A stretch of DNA of 64,000 nucleotides from Branchiostoma lanceolatum. Taxonomy: Eukaryota; Chordata; Leptocardii; Amphioxiformes; Branchiostomatidae. Location: contig NC_089726.1 of assembly GCF_035083965.1 (NCBI RefSeq), positions 13,459,501-13,523,500 of the forward strand, written 5' to 3'. Position 1 is the first letter of the stretch. Every line of letters starts with the position of its first letter. The translations under genes were made by a program, and so were the position numbers. Below the pieces are notes generated by a model. The model was not told the origin of the DNA. It worked only from the letters and a program-made list of their open reading frames with translations, and ran no database searches. Of this stretch, positions 46,995 to 57,283 are shown one piece after another.

Positions 46995-49641
46995 ATGGCT
47001 GCGCCCATGGACATTTTTCGCGACAGTGTAAAAAGCGTGCTGGACGGATGGACAGTTCTGCAGGTACGTAGTCACTTGTGCTTCCCCATGTATCTACATA
47101 GCAATAACTAGATTTTAAGCGACTTCCAGCTCGAGATGAGCGACGCCCTGACGGTATGGCAAGGGAGGGAGAATGTCTTCAACAAAATTGCCCCCCCTCC
47201 CTCAGGACAACCACAAAACATGGTGTGCGATTTTGAACTTCATTCTGTGCGCAGGAATTGATAACGTTACACATACTAGTACATGTAGTCATCAAATTTT
47301 GATTTAGTTTCTTTTCCTTTCGTCTCTGATGTTACTGGACACAAGTGTCTTTTTTTATTTCCCAACTGCTTCAAGATTTACGATTTTCCTGCAAATACTA
47401 TGCATTTTGCACGTATTTCACAGATTTGTTGATCTAGATACACGTAATATAATAATTTGACCCAGAGGTGTAGCTTGTTAGTTACAAATATGTTTTTATT
47501 GCTCTTGGAAGATTTCTGTTCTGTTTAAGTGGTATGACATATGTTATAAATTTTGGTCTGTACTTTACTTTAAAAATTATCTTACAGTTGATTTAATATC
47601 AATCTTATAAGTTATATGTGATAGTGTGAAGTATCAATTGAGTGAATGTGCATGTATTTAGGTACACATCTTATTGATATCTCATACTCAGCCTGGAGTT
47701 CAGTCTTGTTCAGCTTTGGTCCGCTCCCGACGTTGCTACCCGCCAACAAGAAATGACATCAGGAGCGGACCAAAGCTAACAAGGCTGGACACAGTGCCAT
47801 GAGATCAGCAGCAGTTTAGTGGGTGTGACTATTGAAGCATTGCTGTTCAGAAGTGGGATGTCTTACAGCAGTTTTCCCTTCTAACAGCTCGCAGTGCAAC
47901 ATGGGTTTGGAGGAGTGCACAGCACAGCCAAGGCAGCGTGGATGGGGGAGGCCGTCAGTCAGTGGTTCCAGGAGAATGGTAATTAAACGATTAGACAGCT
48001 ACAGGGTTCTTCAGAGGATATACTCAGTACTGCATATCAAGGTATATGTCCAATAGGGCTTTGGAAGAAAGGCATTTGACAAATTTTTATTAACTCCACA
48101 TTTATATTTGGATGTTTCAAGAGACTGCACATACATGTAAGGAATTATAATAACTGTGTGACATGTAGATTTTCTGTGTCACACATATCATGCATATTCT
48201 TTGACATACCAGGTCTGGTATACCAATAAAAGATTCCACGAAAAGGTTATATACTTTGCAATCGTGTGTCTATGCTCACATTTCACTCACTCACTCACTA
48301 TACTCAAGCTATAATTTTTACAATTCAAAATAAAATTCAGTTTCTAACACATGGCCTTAATCCTGGCAGCAAAGTATTCAACTGTCTATTTGTATATGTC
48401 ATAATGCTGATTTTATTTTCAGCTGATATAGACCCTTCTGAGCTGGAAGATTTCCTGGCAGAAATCTTGAACAACGAGTTTGACACAGTAGCAGATGATG
48501 GCAGTCTTTCTCAAGTAAGTATATTTTGTTAACAGTCAAGCACTTCTAAAAGGTACTAGTACACAGTTGTTTAGAGAAGTATTACCTGGTTCCACTTTAC
48601 AGTAGTTCTATGGAAGAATGGATTTTAGTGATGGATGGTAATCAGGCTATTACATGTACATGCATATGTAACTAGCACGGCAACAGGGCGTCAGGGCATC
48701 CTCTGGAAAACTGCCCTACACAAAGAAATTATTACATTTGTGTCCCCCATACATGGAACCCCTCACCCTCCAATTTGTGGATGCCTTGTCTATAACTTCT
48801 TCTTAAATTAAAAGCCTGTAATGGAATTCTCTTTCAGGTCGCCCAGCAGATCTGTGGTTCCTACAGGCTGTGTCTGCAGGGGAGACAGCAGGAGGTGCTG
48901 TCCCGGATACAGCAGCTGCCCAAGGCACAGCTGTCCGGCTGTGTGGCAGCTACAGGGCCAGAACAGGAGGAGGAGGATGATGAAGATGATGAGAAGGAAG
49001 AAGAAATGGATGAAGTAAGGGTCCTTTCAATAGAGTTTGGGAAATTAATGTTCTTCCCACTGTTAATAGGACATTGAAGTTACCTTGTTGTTTCTAAAGC
49101 AATGTTTACTGTATGATAGTTTAATTGTTGTGGCTGTACCAATTACCTTACAGTCTTACCTTGCTTTTGCAGCAGGACATGGAGGTGACTCCATCTAGTT
49201 CTATAGAAAATGGTCCACAACACCAAAAAGCACAAAATCAGCAAGAAGACACCACTCCCAATACCTCAGGTAGGCACTCCTTGTTTTGCTGTCAGAATAT
49301 AGCTCTGTATCGTTTTTGAAAGTCACTACGGATACTCCAGAACTTGCTAAGAACAGAAAGATGGGGAACTCAGTGCTCAGCAAAGTACAGTATTCATATG
49401 TTTACCATCATGAGTGTACAAGAACTGTGTTTTGTTTTCTTTGGCAGTTTTTCTGTCCTTTCCTTCAAACAACAGCAACCTCTCGTATCGGCCCAATGTC
49501 ATTGTGTTTTGGATATAGCCATGTGTTGGTTTGTTCACACATATACTTTATTACTCTCACACAGTACAAGATATGGAATCACAAAGTCAAGAAAATGTTG
49601 ATGACGGCTGGACTGTGGTGACCAAGAAGAAAAAACGCTGA
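46995..49641 (+). CDS. TSR2: TSR2 pre-rRNA processing / RPS26 chaperone
   Basis: TSR2 escorts ribosomal protein S26 (eS26) and supports 20S pre-rRNA processing. Six exons: 46995-47063, 47888-47978, 48423-48514, 48838-49014, 49173-49269, 49565-49641; all phases agree, 200 residues (human 191). It starts [20 protein letters not shown]. The WGG-type domain covers about residues 18-110 ([60 protein letters not shown]). A long acidic run follows ([18 protein letters not shown]), as expected for a chaperone of a basic protein. The end is [14 protein letters not shown], the usual basic tail. Its 3' half recurs near 57 and 62.4 kb. AATAAA is at 49963. Confidence 0.93.
47700..47790. repeat. small foldback element in TSR2 intron 1
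   Basis: AGCTTTGGTCCGCTCC (about 47712-47727) is repeated as its exact reverse complement at about 47762-47777 across a 34-bp loop, and the arms extend imperfectly to about 22 bp. It is probably a MITE. Confidence 0.6.
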
Positions 49642-49968
49642 TAGTAATTAAAGACAAAGAGCTCTATAATTTATTGATCACTTTTAGTGAGAACTAATTG
49701 TATACATATTGTATAGTTGTTTCCATTTAATACTTTATACAGCCTATATCATTGCCAAAAATACTGTGTTTTGCATTTAGTATGATTGTTACAGTTATTG
49801 ACTTTTATTCATGTGTCAGAAACAATGGACAAAAGATACTAAGATAGATTGTTCAATATTGCAACAGATTTGTACACTTAAATTCTTGGTTACCGGTATT
49901 TGAATTATTACAAAGTTTGTCCAACAAAATTGTACATAACTAGTTTCCTTTTTATTTCGTAGAATAAA

Positions 49969-51164
49969 TTTTGTATGCCAAAAGAGTCTCATAATTTGAC
50001 TTACTTCAGAACATACATTTGAATTATACACTTTTACTGCATTCATGGAAACTGATTTTTACAGGTCTAGCATGCACTACAATTACAGCATGTTTTGCAT
50101 ACATTTTGTGTAGTTTTGTAGGATAAAGAGCACACTTTTGGTGGTCTATACAGTTGATAGATATTAGATACAATATAAGACAATGCGACCTTATATCACA
50201 GATGTATATTACTATCATCACATTATCTGACAACATAACGCAGCAGTCTGTACTTACATGTAGCTGTGTTTTGATTTGAGAAGTGATGGGATTTGGATCA
50301 GTACACACATGGCCCATGGTGTTCCCATGCTCTTTTTGATGTGCCCAAGTTGTGGCTCACTTTAAACTCAATGCCAATGGCTTAAAACGTCCCCTCTAAG
50401 GGATGACAACCCCAATCAATAGGTTGTTGTTCATAAGTGTAGTACAGATCATCTTGATATTCACAATAGACCAATATTAATGCCATAGTTGATCATGTCA
50501 TAAAATCACAAAGGTTTGCTGTGTACAAAGAAAACATTTTCTGGCATGAAACTAAAGACTGACTCCTTGGACAGTTCCTGATTCTTAATGTTTTAAAAAG
50601 TGATGTGGCAGGGAAATCTTTTCAATCAAAATTGTAACTTTCCAAGCTATGCCTTGAGAATTACCAGCAGAAAGTGTTGATTTCTTTGTCAAAAAGTTTT
50701 GCAGTCAGCCGGTTGCTCCAATCTTGTCCTCAGTACTGCAGACCATCAGGTTTACCCCTCACCACACGGCTCCTTCCTTTGGTGATTATAGTAGCAAGTT
50801 CCTGGGTATTGAAAGTTGAAAAAACAGACCTTTTACTTAGAAGTAGACTTACTTGAAACTCATGCTGTGGACGAAAACTAATGATAAATATTGTGTGCCT
50901 TGAATAGTTTTATTTCAAAGTTTACAGTGTCCAAAGGAAAAACACATTCTATTATGGGACAGGCACAGGTTTAATGTTCCTGTAATTTGGTAACAAGTCT
51001 GTTGCTGTTAAATATCCTGGTTGATCTATTATTATATTATAACATTCAAGATTTTGTTGAAGAGAATTGAACCATGTCAGTTTGTGATTTCCAATGCCTT
51101 CTGATTTCTGCCTGCTATATTTTTTACAACTATACATGTATAAAAGCAAGTTTTGTGAAAGCTG
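49969..51164. other. TSR2-PHYH convergent spacer
   Basis: No gene seen. It includes the 3' ends of both neighbours. Much of it aligns by eye to 62600-63595 (for example ACAGCAGTCTGTACT-type and CTCTTTTTGATGTGC blocks), showing that it was duplicated together with the gene ends. Confidence 0.6.
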
Positions 51165-54100
51165 TCAAACCTTCTGTGACATTTTGCTGAAGGGGTGGTC
51201 CTTGCCTAACTTGGTCTTAAGGAGCATCTCAACTGTCTCCTTTTGGCCTTTCTCTTGGACTGTTCCTGTCACATCTATAATGGTGGAGTCCGTCTGGTAA
51301 TAGTGTCCAGAAATTGCCTGGAATGTGAGAGGCACACATGCTGCATGAAGCCTAATTAATGACATATTATTAGCAGGGTTGTTAACAGCTTAGAAAATGC
51401 TATTCAAAGCTTCCAAAGTGAGCAAAAGAAAAGTATGACCTTCCTGAATCCCTGCGTCCTGTTCATGCCGGAGCCGTGGATGAGGAGGGGGTGGAAGAAG
51501 ACGGTGTCTCCCTTCTCCATCTCCAGGTGCACACGGGGACTCTTCTCATCAATGTCCAGGATCCCATGGTACAAAAAGTTCACTCCTCCCTGAAACATAA
51601 AAGTAGAAAACTACATTATACTGCAGTTTCTTTACCCTGGGTGCCAGCCTTTGTAGCTTTACTGGTCTGAGGGAGCGGAGTAAAGTTAAAAGGCTGGCTA
51701 CTGAAGCAACTGAGTGAGCTGAGTAAAGCTAAAAAGGCTGGCACCCATGCTTGTTTTCCTTGCAGCGAGGGGTTGACCATAAAATAACCCTTGACTGTCA
51801 CCTGTTTCAAATTGCATTTGTTGTTAATATGTCCCCTGAAAAACAACTCAAAGCTCTACATTTTGCCTTACCTCCCATTGAGGGTAGCCATGTTCCTTGA
51901 TGGTGCCCTCCCTGTGAGAACCAGGCAGCACCACCAGGCAGCCGTTGGACCGGTCCACGTGTTCCATGGCAGTCCAGGCACAAACCACCCTGTCTATGGG
52001 GCGCCAGGGGAAGTAGTACATGTCCTGGTGCAGGGGGTGGCGGGAACTCTTACTGCCTGCATAGCGCACCGGAAACATCAGAAACATGTACTATTTTCTA
52101 ACAGAATTCACCAAAATGGGAGTTTATACGGGATGTGTCTATTAGGTAGTTTAGACAAGTTTAAACCCTTTCTTTTGGATAAAATAGAAATACAGCACTG
52201 TCTCGTATCATACTACTTGCGTGCAATGCCACAAATTGGGCTTTTGTGACAGAATACTACATTTTAGGAACAGGAAACATTGATGTAGGACACGTATATG
52301 ACTATACCTGGGTCTGGGGGCTTGTTGATGAGCATGGTGTGAACCAAAGAGATATTAGGGCCACTGAAGCTCTCCACATACTGTAGTACCTATTAGAGAC
52401 AGCAGAGTTAGTTTCTGTGCAAGATACAAAGTATTATAGAAAGAGTAACCATTTAACATAAACAAAACTGCTGTTTGTGTGATTTACTACTATGAAATAT
52501 AGCATATAGACTCTAATACTAGTTTTCTGTATTAATCCCATCATTGTCCAGCATCATCCAAAACTATTCCCGCAACTTTCATTATTGATGCTACAATGTC
52601 GCATAAAATATATAACATATAGAAGTGAAATGAAATGAGGGTTTGGTTTTAGCTTGAACATCGGCACTTCCACTTGTCCACAGTTACTGGGTGACAGAAA
52701 AAAATAGCAATATAGTGTGCATAGTCAGTATTCCAAGAATTGTTATTCAGAAAAAACAACTGGACATGAGGACAATGGCTTTTCTCATGACAATGGATTA
52801 TGCTCACTAAAGTTTCCCACACAGGCCAAATGGCCTACCTCAGGGTCAGCGCAGTATCCCATCAGCACTGGGTCGTCCTGAAAGCCCTGTATTTTGGTGA
52901 CAGATGAACTGTCTTTAGGAACTTCGGCCTTTGACTTGACCAGGCTGATGTCCTTCATGATGGTCAGGCCAGGGACAGTCACATCACCACGGCAGATATC
53001 CTCAAAATGTTGGCTGGGAGACAGAAGATACAAAGTGTAAGAGTGACTTTGAGAACTGGAGTGTTGGAAGAACAACTGGTACACCTTTTCTATAATCTTC
53101 TGGCATAATCAGATGTAATATTTGAATCAAACTGTCAAACACAATCTAATTCTGATCCAAATGCTAACTCAGGTCTATATCTGAGGATAACCTATCTGTT
53201 GATATTGAACCAATATTGTACTTAAGATATAAAGCTATAGGCAAAGACTGATGTATTAATATTAGAATATAGACACAAGATAGATAATTAAATAAGATAC
53301 AGAGGTGCTTTCTTTTATTACCGGTAGACATCGATCTTGTCATGTGATATCAGATCCTTGATGACTAAGAAGCCATTTTCCTCGTAGGACTTTCTCTGTT
53401 CGTGAGTGAGGACCCCGCCATCCACGGTGTAGCGGAACTCCTGACTAGCTGGGACGCTGGAGAGTCCGCCACTCCTGGGGACAGCTGACACCTTCTGTGA
53501 AATGTGTTAAGAAAATCCATGGCTAGGTGCCCCAAAGGACTTCAGTCATCAAAAAAGATTTGATGGCTTGCTGAAAGAAGAACTCAATGATTTGTGGGAT
53601 TTTTTAACCTCGCTTGGCTTCTTATGTTCCACAAACTTTGAATTGTATGGAAATCAAATACCTGATTGGCTCATTCTCCGATTGAAATGTGAAATGCTGT
53701 CCCCAGTCTTTATGACTTGATATGAAGCAACTTACAGCAACATCAATACTTCCTTCATTTTCCCACAACACCTGCTATGTTTTGTGAAAGATGTGAGAGG
53801 ATGCACCACAACATTAGTATTTGTTGATGGCGTGAAAGAAATGATAGCCATGAGTGTGATTCCACCGCCCCTAAAACCCTCCTCTCACTGGACCCGCGGC
53901 ACACTGGTGGCGTCGCTTTGTTAACTGGATTTGTGTTACCCTTGACTTTATGGGAATATCTTTCAAAACGTACAAGTATGTCACAAAAAAGACACACACA
54001 AAAACAAAGCTTAAAAAGATTTGTTTTTGTCGATGAAATTCATTGAGTGCTTTGTCAATTCGATCAGCCGCAGCGACGACGCCAGGGTGCCTCGGGTCCA

Positions 54101-54820
54101 GGGAGGGGGTGGGGTGGCTTAAAAACGGCTGTCACCTGGGAAGATATACTGTAACATAGAGAATTCAAATAGCAGCCACAAACTTAACAATTCAGTTCCC
54201 GTAATGATTGTTTGGCAGGTGAAGCCAACTAGCCAGGCCCTCTGACAGATCAAGTGAAATCTGAGATCACCCAAACTATTAATCATTTCGAAGATAGCAT
54301 CAAAAGGGTAGTGTAGAAAGCTTTCAAGTTTGGTTCGAGGGAGAGCTCGACCAAAGTAAGGTAAAGTAAGTAGTGTTATAACATGAGTTAAAGCAAGGAC
54401 GAAAGTTACGCCTGGCTATCATACATCACAATACTCTCAAATCGGAGGTTCGGTTCCGGCTTATTTTTGACAAGAAAACCTGAAAGCCCGACAAAGACGC
54501 CTAGAAATACATTAAAAAAAGCCTGACTGAGTGTAGGAGCTCTGCTTGAAGTGCACTTTTGTCAAAGGCTGGCCCTTGTATGAAACGACAAAGTCCAAAG
54601 TTCAACAACAGAGAATGTATTATACAATATATTACAATAGGCCACAGGCAACGACAAAAGCCCCGTTTTGTTTAACTTGGTCATGTCAAGATCACGCCTA
54701 TACAGATAACACCAGTGCACTGGTGATATCTGAAACCTTAAAGGATACAAGTCCACCCTGACACCCTTCAGGTGACACTGCCAAGTGCCGCCCAATAGTC
54801 TCCAACCTGAATGCAGCCAT
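51165..54820 (-). CDS. PHYH: phytanoyl-CoA 2-hydroxylase, peroxisomal
   Basis: PHYH is an Fe(II)/2-oxoglutarate dioxygenase that alpha-hydroxylates phytanoyl-CoA in peroxisomes. Exons: 53322-53494, 52839-53013, 52308-52389, 51872-52056, 51440-51589, 51165-51317, all in phase (306 codons with stop). A first exon with ATG at 54820 reads [14 protein letters not shown]; its RLETIGRHL is an exact PTS2 peroxisomal signal (R-L-x5-H-L). Its donor (gca/gtgtca at about 54779) is weak but gives the right phase. Iron-binding HQD is in [16 protein letters not shown], and the distal His is in [20 protein letters not shown], whose Arg binds 2-oxoglutarate. [20 protein letters not shown] matches human closely. 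The C-terminus ([11 protein letters not shown]) is shorter than in human, which continues through KDIWMFRARLVK. A TATA-like TTTTATATG precedes the ATG by about 45 bp. Confidence 0.92.
51638..51747. repeat. small foldback element (MITE) in a PHYH intron
   Basis: 26-bp inverted ends (TGGGTGCCAGCCTTTGTAGC and its near complement) bound a 110-bp unit that also holds a third, internal copy of the AAAGTTAAAAGGCTGGC phrase. No clear target duplication. Confidence 0.65.
54430..54555. repeat. degraded relative of the 1.4-kb inverted-repeat transposon
   Basis: GGTTCCGGCTTATTTTTGAC and GACAAAGACGCCTAGAAATAC, then GAGCTCTGCTTGAAGTGCA, resemble both ends of the element at 40701-42079. It looks like two arms brought close together. 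It lies in PHYH intron 1. Confidence 0.5.
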
Positions 54821-55076
54821 CTTGATGACCTAAAGGTCGTTGACCTCCAACATATAAAAGGGCAAAGTTTATACTAACTTGGACAAAGCATTGAGATAAG
54901 TCACTTTTCTATCGATTTGGAGCAATGAGGTTTGGTTGGAGCAAAGACCAGTTATTGAAATATGTAACCAAGGCTACAGCAAGTAACTAAGTTTAATGGA
55001 TGACATCCTCTGCAGACTCCAATTTCAATGCTTACGGGCGAAAAAACAACAGCAAGGTGGGCAAAAAACAAGATAC

Positions 55077-55305
55077 CTGCATTTTCAAATGTGAAGACCA
55101 TGATGCCGCCCTGAGCCTCGCTCGGCGAAAGGCTTGAGTAAAGTGAAGCTCCGTCCGCGGGCCACGTCCTTGGTGCTGAAATGGGGGTCCGCCGTCCCCG
55201 CGGGCTAGAGGCCGTTCCGATGTCGGAGTGCGTGGGCCGACCGAAGTAAAGTAGAACTAAAGCGATAAAACATGGTATCACAACTAACAAGTACTTCATC
55301 CCCAT
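55077..55305 (-). CDS. orphan first exon with signal-anchor (partial)
   Basis: The ATG at 55305 starts MGMKYLLVVIPCFIALVLLY, a hydrophobic segment of about 17 residues after one Lys. A short Ser/Pro/Arg-rich stem follows (SSPRGRRTPISAPRTW), then GGIMVFTFENAG and a good donor (GCAG, then GTATCT) at 55076, phase 1. It looks like the start of a type II membrane or secreted protein. Only about 250 bp separate it from the PHYH start on the same strand, and its phase does not fit the second PHYH exon. It may be a relic, an alternative start, or a gene overlapping PHYH. I do not recognise the family. Confidence 0.35.
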
Positions 55306-55930
55306 ATTCAATAAAATACTAAGTAACACTGGTGTCAACATTAAAATCATTATAGACAGAATAAGATGAGTATTTCTATGACAAATAAAACTAATACTAA
55401 TACCAGGGCACGTCTCTTTTCATGTCTTTATCTGCAAACCGGTAGCTATGTTTGATAGATTCCCTCTGACGATGTGTATATAGATATGAGGCGGCCTTGA
55501 AAAGGTGACCCCTGCGGGGGTACACCTGTTTCGTCATGTCATCCATTTTTATGGAAAAGTTCAATAAATAAATGAATGAATAAATTGAAAAAACAAAAAC
55601 AAGTCGTGGATGCCCTTGCTAACTCGTGAAGAAAGTTGTGTGGCCTAAACTCGTCAGCAGTGACACCGCACATATACCTGAAGTCACCTCCCCTTTCTCA
55701 ATGTCTATTGCACACCAGTCGGCAATGACGGTGACGTCTTTCCTTACTACCTTTATACTAACATACGACGCAGAATGATCTTGCCGCCTAGTCACAAAAA
55801 AACAACAGCAAAGACTGTGTGTGGTACCGCCGGTTTGCATAGCACATCGAAGGGTAAAGAAAGACCCAGAGACAAGGCTTCCCATACACTGGGCATGGGG
55901 CCGACTGGCTGGTTCAATGATGCTGGCCCT
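55306..55930. other. no gene seen
   Basis: Nothing I can support. Short open frames lack recognisable domains. Confidence 0.4.
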
Positions 55931-55933
55931 TCT

Positions 55934-56012
55934 GTAACAGATAGGATAGATGACGTAGTGTATCCCGGCCAGAGGTGGATGTTACTACTACGTCATCTAT
56001 CCTATCTGTCAC
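55934..56012. repeat. hairpin with 26-bp arms
   Basis: ACAGATAGGATAGATGACGT on the left is matched by its complement at 55987-56012 across 27 bp, with one mismatch in the arms. Probably a tiny MITE. Confidence 0.75.
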
Positions 56013-56131
56013 ACTACTCACCTCGTCTCAACTGACGTTTACATAGTAACGTTACATGTAAAAAAGCTCCTTGCATGTACATGAGCAAATGCCTATTTTC
56101 GGCATCTAAAACGTTTTTGCGATAGGACTGT

Positions 56132-56224
56132 CGTAGATAAACACCCACAAGGATTGCCCTAAGGAAAGTAGTATCAGACTGATACTACTTTCCTTAGGGC
56201 AATCTTTGTGGGTGTTTATCTACG
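56132..56224. repeat. near-perfect hairpin with 46-bp arms and 1-nt centre
   Basis: The left arm 56132-56177 and right arm 56179-56224 are reverse complements at 45 of 46 positions, joined by one base (GTATCAG-A-CTGATAC). The centre is too tight for a normal microRNA precursor loop. It may be a MITE or a repair-made foldback. Confidence 0.85.
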
Positions 56225-56510
56225 TTTACACGGACAGGACTCTGAGAGATCAATTTTACGCACGTCTTTAAATACTTTAAAAGCGTAGGACTTACATCGT
56301 TAACAGTGCATACCCCAGTCCCCAAAAGTGACGAAATGGTGTCGAGGGTCTGGGGTTAAGTTAACAATTCTCATAAAATGCTTCGAACTGACATTGAATA
56401 CTAACATGTCTGAAAAGCGCGTGAGTTGGTATGTTTTGGGTGAAAATTGAGTTTGGACCCGACCCTTATTTCCGGATATTCATCCGCGATGGTTGCAATG
56501 TGAAGTGCCC

Positions 56511-56670
56511 CTTTGAACTTTGAAACAATCTTCAAACTCTTTGAAACAATCTTTAGACCTTTTAAAACAATCTTTAAATTTTTTTAAACAATCTTTAGAT
56601 TCTTTGAAACAACCTTTAGATTCTTTGAAATAACATTCAGACTCTTTGAAACAATCTTCAGAATTTCTTC
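56511..56670. repeat. minisatellite, about 21-bp unit
   Basis: About seven or eight units close to CTTTGAAACAATCTTTAGATT in direct order, with scattered substitutions. No unique spacers, so not a CRISPR array. Confidence 0.85.
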
Positions 56671-56920
56671 AATCTCAATCTGAAGATTGTTAGATTTTCA
56701 ACGCCGCGTGACGACTTCAGCTTGGGATCATGAAGATCCGTTAAGTGGCGTGCGTGGATGTTTTTCACAAGATATTAAGTATAAGCTTTAAAAGGCTACA
56801 AGCATTTGTCTTAGTGCAATATTTAGTTCCAATTCAATCTGGAGGGTGTTTACAGTGAGTCGGGAATTTATCAAATGACGATTTATTAAAAAGTATGAAG
56901 CGCTTAAGAGGAGTGACACA

Positions 56921-57149
56921 TTGTTCCACTTTACAGTAGTTCTATTGAAAATGGATTTTAGTGACGGAACTTTCTGTTTGTTCGCCCAGCAGATCTGTGT
57001 TTCCTACATGCTGTGTCGACAGCAGGAGGTACTGTATCTGCCCAAGTCACAGCTATGTGGCAGCTACAGGGCCAGAACAGGAGGAGGAGGATACGAGCCG
57101 ATGAGAAGGGAGAAGGGTGAAGTAAGGGAATTAAAAATCGAAACTGTCA
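56921..57149 (+). pseudogene. duplicated TSR2 fragment (intron 3 piece and exon 4)
   Basis: 56921-56967 matches TSR2 intron 3 near 48590 (CCACTTTACAGTAGTTCTAT). 56985-57125 matches exon 4 (QQICVSYMLCRQQEV against [18 protein letters not shown]). The copy has lost internal bases, so the acidic part is out of frame, and no splice acceptor precedes it. The LINE begins just after it. This is a duplication relic, not a working gene. Confidence 0.85.
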
Positions 57150-57152
57150 TGA

Positions 57153-57185
<33 letters not shown>

Positions 57186-57283
57186 TAGATAATCTTTATT
57201 AAGATTTTCCAACATCATAATAGACAGATACATGCATACATAATAGAAACATAAAAACCAGGAGACATTTTGCTAACACTAGA

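Noticed and set aside
53755-53997. 80-codon open frame in PHYH intron 1
   Set aside because: No domain, no convincing splice sites, and no match to PHYH.
56132-56224. microRNA precursor
   Set aside because: The centre is a single base and the arms pair nearly perfectly, unlike a normal precursor with a terminal loop and bulges.
56511-56670. Regular repeats as a CRISPR array
   Set aside because: No unique spacers, a eukaryotic setting, and units that follow each other directly.
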